Under the pieces are notes generated by a model. The model was not told the origin of the DNA and made no database searches. It was given only the letters and a program-made list of their open reading frames with translations. A DNA stretch of 64,000 nucleotides from the NCBI RefSeq assembly GCF_002902905.1, contig NZ_CP026124.1, positions 6,448,001 to 6,512,000 on the forward strand. Reading direction: 5' to 3'. The position numbers were made by a program, and so were the translations under genes. Of the stretch, positions 45,332-54,300 are shown piece by piece; the stretch's first letter is position 1; every line of letters starts with the position of its first letter. Source of the stretch: Achromobacter sp. AONIH1. Its GTDB lineage: Bacteria > Pseudomonadota > Gammaproteobacteria > Burkholderiales > Burkholderiaceae_B.

Positions 45332-46344
45332 GGCGTCTGGTCCTTGGAATGGGCGGCGAGGCGGAAGGCGTAGTCGATGGCGGTCTGCAGGCTGGCCGGG
45401 TCGGCCTTGCCCTGCCCGGCGATGTCGAACGCCGTGCCGTGGTCGGGACTGGTGCGCACGAAGGGCAGGCCCAGCGTGATGTTGACGCCCTGGTCCAGGC
45501 CCAGGTACTTGACCGGAATCAGGCCCTGGTCGTGGTACTGCGCCACCACCACGTCGAAGCGGCCCTGGCGCGCCTGCATGAAGACCGTATCGCCGGGCCA
45601 GGGGCCGCTGGCGTCGATGCCCTCGCGCCGCGCGGCCTCGATGGCCGGCAGGATGATGCGGGCTTCCTCGTCGCCGAACAGCCCGCCTTCGCCGGCGTGC
45701 GGATTCAGGCCCGCCACCGCCACGCGCGGCGCGGCCACGCCCAGCGCGCGGCCGCCCTGGTGCGCCAGCCGGATGGCCGACATCTGCGCGTCGAAATCGG
45801 CGCGCTCGATGGCCTGGCGCAGCGAACAGTGGATGGTCACGAGCACGGTGGCGATGACGTCATTGGCCAGCATCATGGCCACGCGGCCGGCGCCGCCGCG
45901 ATCCGCCAGGATCTCGGTGTGCCCGGGATAGGGCACGCCGGCGGCGGACAGCGCCTCCTTGTGGATGGGCGCGGTCACCATGCCGGCCACGCGCCCGTCG
46001 CGGGCCAGGTCGATGGCGTGGCAGATGGCCTGATAGGCGGCCTTGCCGCTGGCCGGATCGACCCGCCCCAGCGGCGGCGGCACCGCCATCTCGGACGACG
46101 GCAGCAGGCGGATGGCGTCCGGCTCGAAGGCCGCGGCGGACACGGCCTCGCCCACGTCGCTCACCACGCGCAGGCGATCGGCGGCGCCCAGCGAATCGAG
46201 CGCGCGCGCCATCACGGCGGCATCGCCCACCACCACGCAGCGCCGCGCGTAGTCGGGCTGCAACAGGGTCTTGGCGACGATCTCCGGGCCAATGCCGGAA
46301 GGGTCGCCCATGGTCACGGCCATGGGCAGTGCGGAAGCGGACAT
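45328..46344 (-). CDS. pdxA2: PdxA2-type 4-phospho-sugar-acid dehydrogenase
   Basis: A 338-residue PdxA homologue. The NAD and metal sites appear in 'TMGDPSGIGPEIVAKTLL', 'APIHKEAL', 'YPGHTEILADRGG', 'AGLNPHAGEGGLFGDEE' and 'VVAQYHDQGLIPVKYLG'. True PdxA makes pyridoxine from 4-phosphohydroxythreonine, but PdxA2 paralogues beside DUF1537 kinases oxidatively decarboxylate 4-phospho-D-threonate or -erythronate to dihydroxyacetone phosphate. The kinase neighbour makes the second role far more likely. GGAG precedes the ATG at 46344. It lies 26 bp after the kinase gene. Confidence 0.87.
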   Translation of the reverse strand: MSASALPMAVTMGDPSGIGPEIVAKTLLQPDYARRCVVVGDAAVMARALDSLGAADRLRVVSDVGEAVSAAAFEPDAIRLLPSSEMAVPPPLGRVDPASGKAAYQAICHAIDLARDGRVAGMVTAPIHKEALSAAGVPYPGHTEILADRGGAGRVAMMLANDVIATVLVTIHCSLRQAIERADFDAQMSAIRLAHQGGRALGVAAPRVAVAGLNPHAGEGGLFGDEEARIILPAIEAARREGIDASGPWPGDTVFMQARQGRFDVVVAQYHDQGLIPVKYLGLDQGVNITLGLPFVRTSPDHGTAFDIAGQGKADPASLQTAIDYAFRLAAHSKDQTP

Positions 46345-46370
46345 TGAGGGCTCCAGGAGAAAAGGGACGG

Positions 46371-47519
46371 TTATTGACCGAGCAGGCGCCAGGCGGCGGC
46401 GCGCAGTGTGTCGGGGCCGCCGAAGCCGCCCGCCTTCATCGCGAGCAGCAGCGAGCGGTCGCGGCCGGCCAGGCCGGTGACGCCCAGCGGAAAGCCGGGT
46501 TCCAGTTCGGACAGCAGCGTGAAGGCATGTATGCCCTGCGCGTCGAGCAGGGCGGCCATGGTATCGCCGCCGGTGGCGATCAGGGCGTCGAAGCTGTGCG
46601 CCATGAGCGCGCGGCGGGCCTGCCTGACCAGCCCGGCCAGCACCCTGGCCGAATCGCCGTCGGGTTGCGCGGGCGCCTGCAGGAACACGACGCAAGCGTC
46701 GGCGCGGATCTCGTCGGCGTCCTGGATGCGCTGCGCGCCGGCGGCCTGCAGCGCGGCGCATTGTTCATGACTGACGCGATTGGCGCTGCCCACCACGACC
46801 AGCACGCGCGACGCGCGGCGCGACGCCTGCGGCGCGGCGGCGCGCGCGCCGAGCTGGAAGGCGAGCGCCTGCGCCATGCCGGGCGACCCGGCCCACAGAC
46901 AGGCGTGCAGGGACAGTTGCGCCACGCGGTCGTTCAACGCCTGCTGGCTGCTGGCGTCCAGCACCAGCACGCGCGCTTTGTTGGCGGCGGCGCGCAGTTC
47001 GGCCACGCTCGCATCCTCGGGCACCACGATGGCCGGTCCCAGGGCCGGATCGACCAGATCCAGGATGCGCGAGGTACGCGCCGGATGCACGGGGTCCTGG
47101 CCATAGGAACTGGCGGCCACCAGCTTGCCGTGCACGTACTGGTTGCCGCCCAGCGTCAGCCTGCCCGCGTCGGGAAAGGCCGGCGCCACCACCAGCAGCT
47201 GGCGGCGGCTGGCGCGGAACGCGGCCGACAATTCTTCGCGCACATGGCCGCGCAGCGTCGAGTCCATGGTCTTGTACAAGGTGCCGCAATCGGCCAGCGC
47301 CCGCGCGGCGCGCCCCACGACCTGGCCGGCCTCGGCCTCGCCGAGCGCGCGGCTGCCGGTGTCGACCGACAGCACCGGCGCGTCGGAACGCGTCAGGCCG
47401 CCCCGGCTGATATGCGCCACGCCGGCCCATTCCATGAAAGGGCCGGCGCCGTCGGCGGCGCTGGTCAGGTCGTCGGCGATGATGCCGACCTGTTTCGCGG
47501 GGTCTTTCTGCGTATTCAT
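46371..47519 (-). CDS. four-carbon acid sugar kinase (DUF1537, OtnK/DtnK family)
   Basis: A 382-residue kinase with the two-domain DUF1537 layout. N-terminal substrate domain: 'GIIADDLTSAADGAGPF', 'LSVDTGSRAL' and 'YKTMDSTLRGHVREEL'; C-terminal nucleotide domain: 'LIATGGDTMAALLDAQG' and 'GVTGLAGRDRSLLLAMKAGGFG'. The family phosphorylates threonate, erythronate or 3-oxo-tetronates at C4. With PdxA2 next, D-threonate or D-erythronate is the best guess; stereochemistry cannot be read from sequence. The ATG at 47519 has no clear Shine-Dalgarno, and a GTG at 47543 inside the operator dyad is the alternative. First gene of the operon. Confidence 0.87.
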   Translation of the reverse strand: MNTQKDPAKQVGIIADDLTSAADGAGPFMEWAGVAHISRGGLTRSDAPVLSVDTGSRALGEAEAGQVVGRAARALADCGTLYKTMDSTLRGHVREELSAAFRASRRQLLVVAPAFPDAGRLTLGGNQYVHGKLVAASSYGQDPVHPARTSRILDLVDPALGPAIVVPEDASVAELRAAANKARVLVLDASSQQALNDRVAQLSLHACLWAGSPGMAQALAFQLGARAAAPQASRRASRVLVVVGSANRVSHEQCAALQAAGAQRIQDADEIRADACVVFLQAPAQPDGDSARVLAGLVRQARRALMAHSFDALIATGGDTMAALLDAQGIHAFTLLSELEPGFPLGVTGLAGRDRSLLLAMKAGGFGGPDTLRAAAWRLLGQ

Positions 47520-47521
47520 AT

Positions 47522-47545
47522 TGGTGATTAAAATGCAGATCACCA
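47522..47545. promoter_or_regulatory. inverted-repeat operator for the GcvA-like regulator
   Basis: TGGTGAT-N10-ATCACCA is a perfect 7-bp inverted repeat in the divergent gap between the kinase and LysR genes. A related half-site pair (TGGTGA at 47577-47582 and TCACC at 47590-47594) overlaps the start of the LysR gene. The layout fits a LysR recognition and activation site. Confidence 0.65.
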
Positions 47546-47595
47546 GGCAGAAAAATCCATACTTTCTGACTTTTTATGGTGATAGAACCTCACCG

Positions 47596-48477
47596 ATGAA
47601 AACGACCCGACGCCCTTCCCTGAACGATATGCGCGCCTTCGAGGCCGTCGCCCGGCTGGGGTCCATGCGCGCGGCGGCCGATGCGCTGGCGCTCACCCAC
47701 GGCGCGGTCAGCCGGCGCGTGGCCAAGCTGAGCGACGACCTGGGCCTGGAGCTGTTCGAACCCGCCGGCCGGGGCCTGCGCCTGACGGCCGAAGGTCAGG
47801 CCCTGGCCTCGGCCATGGGCCGGGCGCTGGCCCTCATCAACGACACCATTGATTCACTGCGCGACCGCGACGCCAAGCGTCCGGTGGTGCTGTCCTGTGA
47901 ACGCTCGGTGGCCATGCGCTGGCTGATCCCTCGGCTATCCGCCTTCCAGGACCGCCACCCGGAGATCGAGCTGCATCTGTCGGTCGGCGGCGGGCCGCTG
48001 GATTTCTCGCGCGACCAAGTGTCGCTGGCGCTGCGCCGGCTGGACTTCCCCGTGAACCCCGACTGGCGCGTCACGCCGCTGATGCGCGAAAGCATGGGAC
48101 CGGTCATGACGCCTGCCCTGCTGCCCGGCTTCGAGGCCGGCGACTATGTGGCGCTGGCCTCGCGCACGCGCCCGGCGGCCTGGGACGACTGGCTGGGCCG
48201 GCAGCCCGGCCGCGCCGCGCCGCGCGCCACGCGCTACCTGGACCACCATTTCCTGATCGTCGAAGCCGCCGCCGCCGGCCTGGGCGTGGCGCTCTGTCCG
48301 CGCATCCTGGCGCTGGACGACCTGCGCAGCGGCCGGTTGGCCGCGCCGCTGGGCTTCACGCCCGACGGCTCGGAGTATGGCCTGATCGAGCCCAAGACCG
48401 TGCCGCCCGGCGCGGCGCCGGCCCTGACGGCGCTGAAGGACTGGCTGACCGGCGCTGCGCGCGAAGCCGACGCCTGA
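47596..48477 (+). CDS. LysR-family regulator (GcvA-like)
   Basis: A 293-residue LysR protein of the GcvA type. Helix-turn-helix at about 8-66 ('MRAFEAVARLGSMRAAADAL', 'LTHGAVSRRVAKLSDDLGLE', 'LFEPAGRGLRLTAEGQ') and GcvA-like effector domain ('CERSVAMRWLIPRLSAFQDRHPEIEL', 'VEAAAAGLGVALCPRIL'). It is divergent from the sugar-acid kinase operon with inverted repeats between, so it most likely activates that operon with the acid or its phosphate as coinducer (inference). Confidence 0.9.
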   Translation: MKTTRRPSLNDMRAFEAVARLGSMRAAADALALTHGAVSRRVAKLSDDLGLELFEPAGRGLRLTAEGQALASAMGRALALINDTIDSLRDRDAKRPVVLSCERSVAMRWLIPRLSAFQDRHPEIELHLSVGGGPLDFSRDQVSLALRRLDFPVNPDWRVTPLMRESMGPVMTPALLPGFEAGDYVALASRTRPAAWDDWLGRQPGRAAPRATRYLDHHFLIVEAAAAGLGVALCPRILALDDLRSGRLAAPLGFTPDGSEYGLIEPKTVPPGAAPALTALKDWLTGAAREADA

Positions 48478-48562
48478 AGACAGCGTGGCCAGGCTGGCGG
48501 CTCGCGGTTGACGCGCGCCGCCAGCCTGCATAGGCTGCGCATTCCCTCCACCCGCACAAGGC

Positions 48563-48880
48563 ATGGCGCATTCCATGGTCACCTGCTATCTCCGCTACGT
48601 CATCGACCCGTCCAAGCTGGCCGAATTCGAACATTACGGGAAACTCTGGATCCCGCTGGTCGAGAAATTCGGCGGCCGCCACCACGGCTACTTCCTGCCC
48701 TCCGAAGGCGCCAACAACATCGCGCTGGCGCTGTTCACCTTCCCCAGCCTGGCCGCCTATGAAACGTACCGGAATCAGTCCAAGGACGATCCGGCATGCG
48801 CGGCGGCGTTCAAGTATGCCGAAGACACACGCTGCATCCTGAGCTACGAGCGCAGCTTCTTCCGGCCGGTGTTCGGCTGA
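48563..48880 (+). CDS. NIPSNAP-family protein
   Basis: A 105-residue dimeric alpha-beta-barrel-type protein of the NIPSNAP family ('MVTCYLRYVIDPSKLAEFEHYG', 'WIPLVEKFGGRHHGYFLPSEG', 'LFTFPSLAAYETYRN', 'ILSYERSFFRPV'). Its biochemical role is unknown; related small proteins are found with catabolic genes. The start may be the second Met at 48575. It follows the LysR gene by 85 bp and converges on an MFS gene. Confidence 0.85.
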   Translation: MAHSMVTCYLRYVIDPSKLAEFEHYGKLWIPLVEKFGGRHHGYFLPSEGANNIALALFTFPSLAAYETYRNQSKDDPACAAAFKYAEDTRCILSYERSFFRPVFG

Positions 48881-48883
48881 TCA

Positions 48884-48916
48884 CGGACGGGGCCGGCGCG
48901 CGCCGGCCCCACGTCC
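48884..48916. terminator. bidirectional hairpin between convergent genes
   Basis: GGGGCCGGCGC and GCGCCGGCCCC form a perfect 11-bp palindrome at 48889-48910, extended outward by GGAC/GTCC. It sits exactly between the NIPSNAP and MFS stop codons. No T-run is present; function as a two-way terminator is inferred from position. Confidence 0.5.
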
Positions 48917-48925
48917 GCGTCGCGC

Positions 48926-50155
48926 TCAGGACAGCTCGCGTCCCTTGGTCTCGGGCAGCAGCAGCGCGGTCAGGATCACCATCACATAGGCCCCGGTGGC
49001 GAAGGCGCCGATGGCCCAGGCCAACCCATGCGTCTGGCTCAGGAAGCCCACCAGACTCGGGAACAGCGCACCGATGCCGCGCCCGAAGTTGTAGGCGAAG
49101 CCCTGCCCCGTGGCGCGCACCGAGGACGGGAACAGCTCGGTCAGGTAGGCGCCGATGCCGCTGAAGATGCCCGAGGCGGCGAAGCCCAGCGGAAAGCCCA
49201 GCACCAGCATCTGTTCATTGCTCAGCGGCACCTGCGTGTACAGGTAGACGCTGGCGGCCGACAGCACCGAGAAGATCAGCAGGTTGGCGCGCCGGCCCAG
49301 GCGGTCGGCCAGATAGGCGCCGACGATATAGCCGCAGAACGAGCCCAGGATGATGACCAGCAGGTAGCCGCCCGTGTTCAGCACGGACAGGTTGCGCTCG
49401 GTCTTCAGGAAGGTCGGCAGCCAGGTCGTGATCGCGTAGTAGCCGCCCTGCACCGCCGTGCACAGCAAGGAGGTCACCACCGTGGTCTTGAGCAGCGCCG
49501 GCGAGAAGATCGCCCAGAAGGACGTGCGCTGCGCCGCGTCCTTCTGCCTGGCGAGGTTGCGCTGGAACACCTCGGGCTCGGGCACGTGCTTGCGGATGTA
49601 CAGCACCAGGAAGGCCGGCAGCACGCCGATCCAGAACAGGCTGCGCCAGGCCCACTCAGGCGGCAGCAGCGAGAAGGCCAGCGTGTACAGGATCGCCGCC
49701 GCGCCCCAGCCCACCGCCCAGCCGCTCTGCACCGTGCCCACGGCCTTGCCGCGATGCTGGGCGCGGACGATCTCGCCCATCAGCACCGAGCCGACGGCCC
49801 ACTCGCCGCCGAAGCCCAGGCCTTGCAGCGCGCGCAGCACGAACAGCTGTTCGAAGTTCTGCGCGAAGCCGATGGCCACCGTGCAGACCGAGAACCACAG
49901 GATGGTGTATTGCAGCACGCGCACGCGGCCGTAGCGGTCGGCCAGGATGCCCGCGAGCCAGCCGCCCAGCGCCGAGAACAGCAGCGTGACGGTGCCCAGC
50001 ATGCCGGCCTGCCCCTTGTCGATGCCCCACAAATTGATGAGCGTGGAGATCACGAAAGTGAAGACCATGAAGTCGAGCGCGTCGACGGCCCAGCCGCCGA
50101 AGGCGCCGACGAACGTGCGACGCTCGGTGACGCTGAGCTCTTTGTACCATTGCAT
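48926..50155 (-). CDS. MFS transporter (AAHS/SHS-type organic acid symporter)
   Basis: A 409-residue 12-helix transporter. Family features: 'GWAVDALDFMVFTFVISTL' in helix 1, motif A 'GWLAGILADRYGRVRVL', 'LQGLGFGGEWAVGSVLMGE' in helix 4 and 'LADRLGRRANLLIFS' in the second half. These match proton symporters for aromatic or small organic acids. The start at 50155 fits the family. Upstream on the same strand, 107 bp away, is an amidohydrolase gene, so import followed by hydrolysis of a lactone-type acid is plausible. Confidence 0.9.
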   Translation of the reverse strand: MQWYKELSVTERRTFVGAFGGWAVDALDFMVFTFVISTLINLWGIDKGQAGMLGTVTLLFSALGGWLAGILADRYGRVRVLQYTILWFSVCTVAIGFAQNFEQLFVLRALQGLGFGGEWAVGSVLMGEIVRAQHRGKAVGTVQSGWAVGWGAAAILYTLAFSLLPPEWAWRSLFWIGVLPAFLVLYIRKHVPEPEVFQRNLARQKDAAQRTSFWAIFSPALLKTTVVTSLLCTAVQGGYYAITTWLPTFLKTERNLSVLNTGGYLLVIILGSFCGYIVGAYLADRLGRRANLLIFSVLSAASVYLYTQVPLSNEQMLVLGFPLGFAASGIFSGIGAYLTELFPSSVRATGQGFAYNFGRGIGALFPSLVGFLSQTHGLAWAIGAFATGAYVMVILTALLLPETKGRELS

Positions 50156-50262
50156 GCGTATGCCTCTTTGATGTTGCAAGGGGAAAATGCGCGCGCGGAT
50201 GCCGCCGCGGCGCGGATGAATAAGCGATGCGGGCTTGTCTGGCGCCCGCGCGGCCAGGGCGC

Positions 50263-51162
50263 TCAGACTGCCGGGAAGCCGTACAGCCGCTGCGGGTTGT
50301 CCACCAGGATGCGCTTGCGCACCTCCGGATCCGGCGCCCAGTCCGCCAGCTGGTTGCGCAGCCGGCCGGTGTCGACCATGCGCGTGATGTGTACATGTGG
50401 CCAGTCGCTGCCCCACACCAGCCGCTCGGGCGCGGCCTCGATCAGCGCCCGCGCCCAGGGCGTGACGTCGTCATGGCTGTCGTGGCGCTCGCTGATGCGA
50501 TAGGCGCCGGACAGCTTGGCCCACCAGCCGTGTTCGCGCAGCAGATGGCGCATGGCCTGAAAGCCCGCGCTGTCCGTGCGCTGCGCCACCGGCATGTGGC
50601 CCATGTGATCGATCACCCCCGGCACCGGCAGCTTGCGCATGCGCGGCATCAGCTCGGGCAGCTGGCGCGCATCCATCAGGAACTGCATGTGCCAGCCCAG
50701 GCCGGCGATGCGCCGCGCCAAAGTCTCCATCGCGTCGAAACCGATGCCGCCGCCGAACAGCACGTTGATGCGCAGACCGCGCACGCCGGCGGCGTGCATG
50801 GCCTCCAGTTCGGCGTCTGTCACCGCGGGCGCCACCACGCCGATACCGCGCAGCCGGTCCGGATGACGGCGCAGCACTTCCAGCATGTAGCGGTTGTCGG
50901 TGCCGTAGACGCTGATCTGCACCAGCACGCCGCGCGCCATGCCCTGCGCGTCCAGCATGGACAGATAGGACTGCTCGGTCGCGGGATGCGGCGTGTAGCT
51001 GCGCCCGGCCACCATCGGATAGGCCGGCGCGTCGGCCGCCACGACGTGCGCGTGCGTATCGCAGGCGCCCGGCGGAATCTCGAAGCTGGCTGCTTCGACC
51101 CGTTCCTGGGGCGGCAGGCAAAAGGGAACGTCCTGACCGGGACGCGTCGGACTGCTGCGCAT
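50263..51162 (-). CDS. TIM-barrel amidohydrolase (LigI/PDC-hydrolase-like)
   Basis: A 299-residue amidohydrolase-2 family enzyme. The metal/active-site motifs are 'GACDTHAHVVAADAPAYPMV' after strand 1, 'LRINVLFGGG', 'HMQFLMDARQLPEL', 'GVIDHMGHMPV' and 'LVWGSDWPHVHI' with the catalytic Asp. This set resembles 2-pyrone-4,6-dicarboxylate hydrolase and related lactonases. AGGAAGGAA before the ATG at 51162 decides the start over one at 51186. It is the first gene of a pair with the MFS transporter. Confidence 0.87.
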   Translation of the reverse strand: MRSSPTRPGQDVPFCLPPQERVEAASFEIPPGACDTHAHVVAADAPAYPMVAGRSYTPHPATEQSYLSMLDAQGMARGVLVQISVYGTDNRYMLEVLRRHPDRLRGIGVVAPAVTDAELEAMHAAGVRGLRINVLFGGGIGFDAMETLARRIAGLGWHMQFLMDARQLPELMPRMRKLPVPGVIDHMGHMPVAQRTDSAGFQAMRHLLREHGWWAKLSGAYRISERHDSHDDVTPWARALIEAAPERLVWGSDWPHVHITRMVDTGRLRNQLADWAPDPEVRKRILVDNPQRLYGFPAV

Positions 51163-51428
51163 GCTTTTCCTTCCTGAAGCTGACATACGGACGCCGGCGG
51201 ATCGCGGCTGCGGGCCGGCGCAACGGGCGCAATACTAGGTCCAATCGCGCACGAATGACTCGGTGAAAACCCTCGTCAAAAAGTGAACGAAATCAGACAT
51301 CTAGAAGAGTTACGCCCTCCCCTCGCGCGCAATATTTCCGCTCATGAAGCTGCAACCTGCGGCCTGAACAATCCCCGCGTGACAAGGCGAGGCCGCGTCG
51401 CCCGACGCGCGGCATGGAGGACGATCCG

Positions 51429-52463
51429 ATGGACTATCTGGTGGCGTTCTGGAACCTGGAAAACCTGTTCGCGCCCGAGGGCTACCCCGAGCGCGAACCC
51501 TGGCTGGCCGACAGGCTGCGCAACGACCTGCGAGGCTGGACCCCGGAGCTGTTCGAGCGCAAGGTGGCGCAGCTGGCGTCCATCATCGCGCGAATGGGCG
51601 ACGGCCAGGGCCCCGACCTGCTCGGCGTCTGCGAGGTCGAGAACCGTCATGCCCTGCAGGCCCTGGCCGAGCGGCTCAACGCGCTGCTGCCGGAGCGCGC
51701 CTACGACATCATTCACGTGGACGCCGAACGCGAGCAACGCGGCATCGACACCGCCTTCATCACGGACGGCAAGCGGCTCAAGCCCAGGCGCAAGGAACTG
51801 TTCTCGCACTGGGTCATGCGCCGCACCGGCACGCGCGACATCACGCAATGCACCTTCGTCACCGCCGCCGGCAACGAACTGATCGCGCTGGCCAACCACT
51901 GGCCGTCGCGCTCGGCGCCGGCCGGACGCGGGCCGCAGTACTCGGCGGGCTTTCGCGCCACGGCGGGCGAAACGCTGGGCTACTGGCACGAGCGCATCCG
52001 CGAGGTGAAAGGGCCCGACGCGGCCGTCCTGGCCATGGGCGATTTCAACGACGATCCGTTCGACGCCTCGCTCACGATCCATGCCGGCGCCACGCGCGAG
52101 CAGGGCGACGTGGCGCGCGCGCAGAGCGCCCGGTTCTACAACCTGAGCTGGCGCTACCTGACGCAGGCCGCGGTCGACCATCGTGGCAAGGCGCGCGATC
52201 TGGACGGCACGCTGTATTTCAGCGGCGACGGCAATGTGTTCGACCAGATCCTGGTCGCGCGAGGTCTGCTGGCCGGATCCGGCGCGCTGCGCGCGCGGGT
52301 GGAAAGCGCGCGCATCGAAGCCTATCCGGAGATGGTGGACCATCGAGTCGGCGAAGGGCCGATCCGCTTCGGCCTGCCCAAGGGCGACGCCGCGCGCAAC
52401 GTGAATGTGGATGGCTACAGCGACCACTTCCCGGTATCCGTGCGCATCGACGAAGCGGACTGA
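51429..52463 (+). CDS. endonuclease/exonuclease/phosphatase-family protein
   Basis: A 344-residue EEP-fold protein. Motifs in order: '[18 protein letters not shown]', '[16 protein letters not shown]' with the metal-binding Glu, 'RRGIDTAFI'-like strand, '[15 protein letters not shown]', '[12 protein letters not shown]' and the terminal 'YSDHFPVSV' with the Asp-His pair. It may cleave nucleic acid or phosphodiesters; no signal peptide. GGAGG 8 bp before the ATG at 51429 decides this start over one five codons upstream. Single gene. Confidence 0.87.
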   Translation: MDYLVAFWNLENLFAPEGYPEREPWLADRLRNDLRGWTPELFERKVAQLASIIARMGDGQGPDLLGVCEVENRHALQALAERLNALLPERAYDIIHVDAEREQRGIDTAFITDGKRLKPRRKELFSHWVMRRTGTRDITQCTFVTAAGNELIALANHWPSRSAPAGRGPQYSAGFRATAGETLGYWHERIREVKGPDAAVLAMGDFNDDPFDASLTIHAGATREQGDVARAQSARFYNLSWRYLTQAAVDHRGKARDLDGTLYFSGDGNVFDQILVARGLLAGSGALRARVESARIEAYPEMVDHRVGEGPIRFGLPKGDAARNVNVDGYSDHFPVSVRIDEAD

Positions 52464-52726
52464 GCCGACGGCGGAGCGAGCCCGGGGCGCCGCCGGGATC
52501 ACGGCCATGGCCTGTGCGCTCCCCGGCTCCGGGCGCGAAAACAACAATCGTTGCATTCGCGGCAAAGAGTTCAATTTTCCGACTTCGAATTACGATATAT
52601 TTCAACGCATAACGACGCACCATCCGGCGACCGCCCCCAGCTTCATGGCCTGGACCGGACCACAACAAGAGCTGTTGCCCGACGCTGCGCGACAAGCAGG
52701 GCGGGCGCCACCGGGAGAGGGACATC

Positions 52727-54190
52727 ATGCGTTCGCGTTTCGTCGTGGCCGCGGCATTGTGCTTTGCCGCCCTTTTCACCTCCGCGCAAGCCGCGCCAGC
52801 AGCGCAGGGCAAGAACCCGCTGAGCCTGGCCTACAACATCAAGCCCTGGACCGGCGACCTGGACGGCATGAAGAAGCGGCAGCAGGTCCGCGTGCTGGTG
52901 CCGTACAACAAGACGCTCTACTTCCTGGACAAGGGCGGCACGCAGCGCGGCCTCATCGTCGACATGATGACGGAGTTCGAGAAGCGCCTGAACGCCGGCG
53001 TCAAGGCGCACTACGCGCGGATCCATGTGGTCTTCCTGCCCACGCCCCGCGACCGGCTGATCCCGGACCTGCTGGCCGGCAAGGGCGACCTCGTCGCCGC
53101 CAACCTGACCATCACGGACGAACGCCGCGCGCAGGTGGACTTTTCCCATCCGCTGGCATCCGGCGTGCGCGAGCTCATCGTCACCTCGGCGGGCGCCCCG
53201 CCGCTCGCGTCGCTGGACGACCTGGCCGGCAGGGAAGTGCTCGTCAACCCGACCAGCAGCTATTACAGCAGCCTCAAGACGCTCAGCGCCGCGCTGCAGG
53301 CGCGCGGCAAGCGTCCCATCGTGATCCGCGACGCGCCCGGCGTCTTCGAAACCGATGACATCCTGGAGATGGTCAATGCGGATCTGGTGAAGATCACCGT
53401 CGCCGACCGCTATCTGGCCAATTTCTGGAAGCAGATCTTTCCCGGCATCGTCGTGCGCGAGGACCTTACCGTGGACGCCGGCAATGACATCGCGTTCGCC
53501 TTCCGCAAGGACTCGCCGCAGCTCGCCGCCGCGCTCAATCCCTTCATGGACGCGCATCGCGGCGACACCACCTTCGGCAAGCAGCAGTTCAAGAAGTACC
53601 TGATGTCGACCAAATGGGTGAAGCACGCGGCCGATCCGGAGGACCTGGAACGCTTCCATCGCCTGACCACGCATTTCCAGCGCTATGGCCAGGAGTACAA
53701 CATCGACTGGCTGCTCATGGTGGCCCAGGGATACCAGGAATCCCGGCTGAACCAGAACGCCAAGAGCGCGGTCGGCGCGATCGGCGTGATGCAGATCATG
53801 CCCGCCACCGGCAAGGAGCTTCAGGTCGGCAGCATCCACGTCGAGCAGAACAATATCCGCGGCGGCATCAAGTATGTACGGCAGACGATCGACCGCTACT
53901 ACGCCAACGAACCCATGACCGAGCTGAACAAGGGCCTGTTCGCCTTCGCCGCCTATAACGCCGGTCCCGGCCGCGTGAACAAGCTGCGCAAGGAAGCCGC
54001 CAAGCTGGGGCTGGATCCCAACGTCTGGTTCAACAACGTCGAGCGCGTGGCGTCGCAACGCATCGGCCGTGAGACGGTCCAGTACGTCAGCAATATCTAC
54101 AAGTACTACATCGCCTATTCGCTGATCCGCGCGCAAGGCGAAGCCAATGACGCCGAAGGCGCGGCCAGCGGCGGGGTGGCGACCCGCTGA
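52727..54190 (+). CDS. mltF: membrane-bound lytic transglycosylase F-like protein
   Basis: A 487-residue exported protein with the MltF layout: signal peptide at 1-23, a periplasmic-binding-protein-like domain (about 45-290; 'RVLVPYNKTLYFLDKGG', 'LLAGKGDLVAANLTITDERR') and a C-terminal SLT lysozyme-like domain with catalytic Glu338 (GYQESRLNQNAKS), 'GAIGVMQIMPATG' and 'AAYNAGPGRVNKLR'. It cleaves peptidoglycan glycan strands to anhydromuropeptides; the binding domain in E. coli MltF senses muropeptides. No lipobox is seen, so anchoring is not assured. An AT-rich region of about 100 bp upstream probably holds the promoter. Confidence 0.9.
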   Translation: MRSRFVVAAALCFAALFTSAQAAPAAQGKNPLSLAYNIKPWTGDLDGMKKRQQVRVLVPYNKTLYFLDKGGTQRGLIVDMMTEFEKRLNAGVKAHYARIHVVFLPTPRDRLIPDLLAGKGDLVAANLTITDERRAQVDFSHPLASGVRELIVTSAGAPPLASLDDLAGREVLVNPTSSYYSSLKTLSAALQARGKRPIVIRDAPGVFETDDILEMVNADLVKITVADRYLANFWKQIFPGIVVREDLTVDAGNDIAFAFRKDSPQLAAALNPFMDAHRGDTTFGKQQFKKYLMSTKWVKHAADPEDLERFHRLTTHFQRYGQEYNIDWLLMVAQGYQESRLNQNAKSAVGAIGVMQIMPATGKELQVGSIHVEQNNIRGGIKYVRQTIDRYYANEPMTELNKGLFAFAAYNAGPGRVNKLRKEAAKLGLDPNVWFNNVERVASQRIGRETVQYVSNIYKYYIAYSLIRAQGEANDAEGAASGGVATR

Positions 54191-54300
54191 CGCCGGCCGC
54201 ACCGCGCGCGCTCCGCGTCCCCCCCGGACGCGCGGCGCGCGCCGCCTTCTTCCCGTCTCTGCTATGGTCTGTCCTTCGCCGCCACGCCGTCCAGGACGCC

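Noticed and set aside
43577..45373. 598-codon frame antisense to the Bug and TIM-barrel genes
   Set aside because: Spans two real genes and their gap, with low-complexity composition.
46329..47531. 400-codon frame antisense to the sugar-acid kinase
   Set aside because: Gln/Arg/His-rich shadow; kinase motifs on the other strand are clear.
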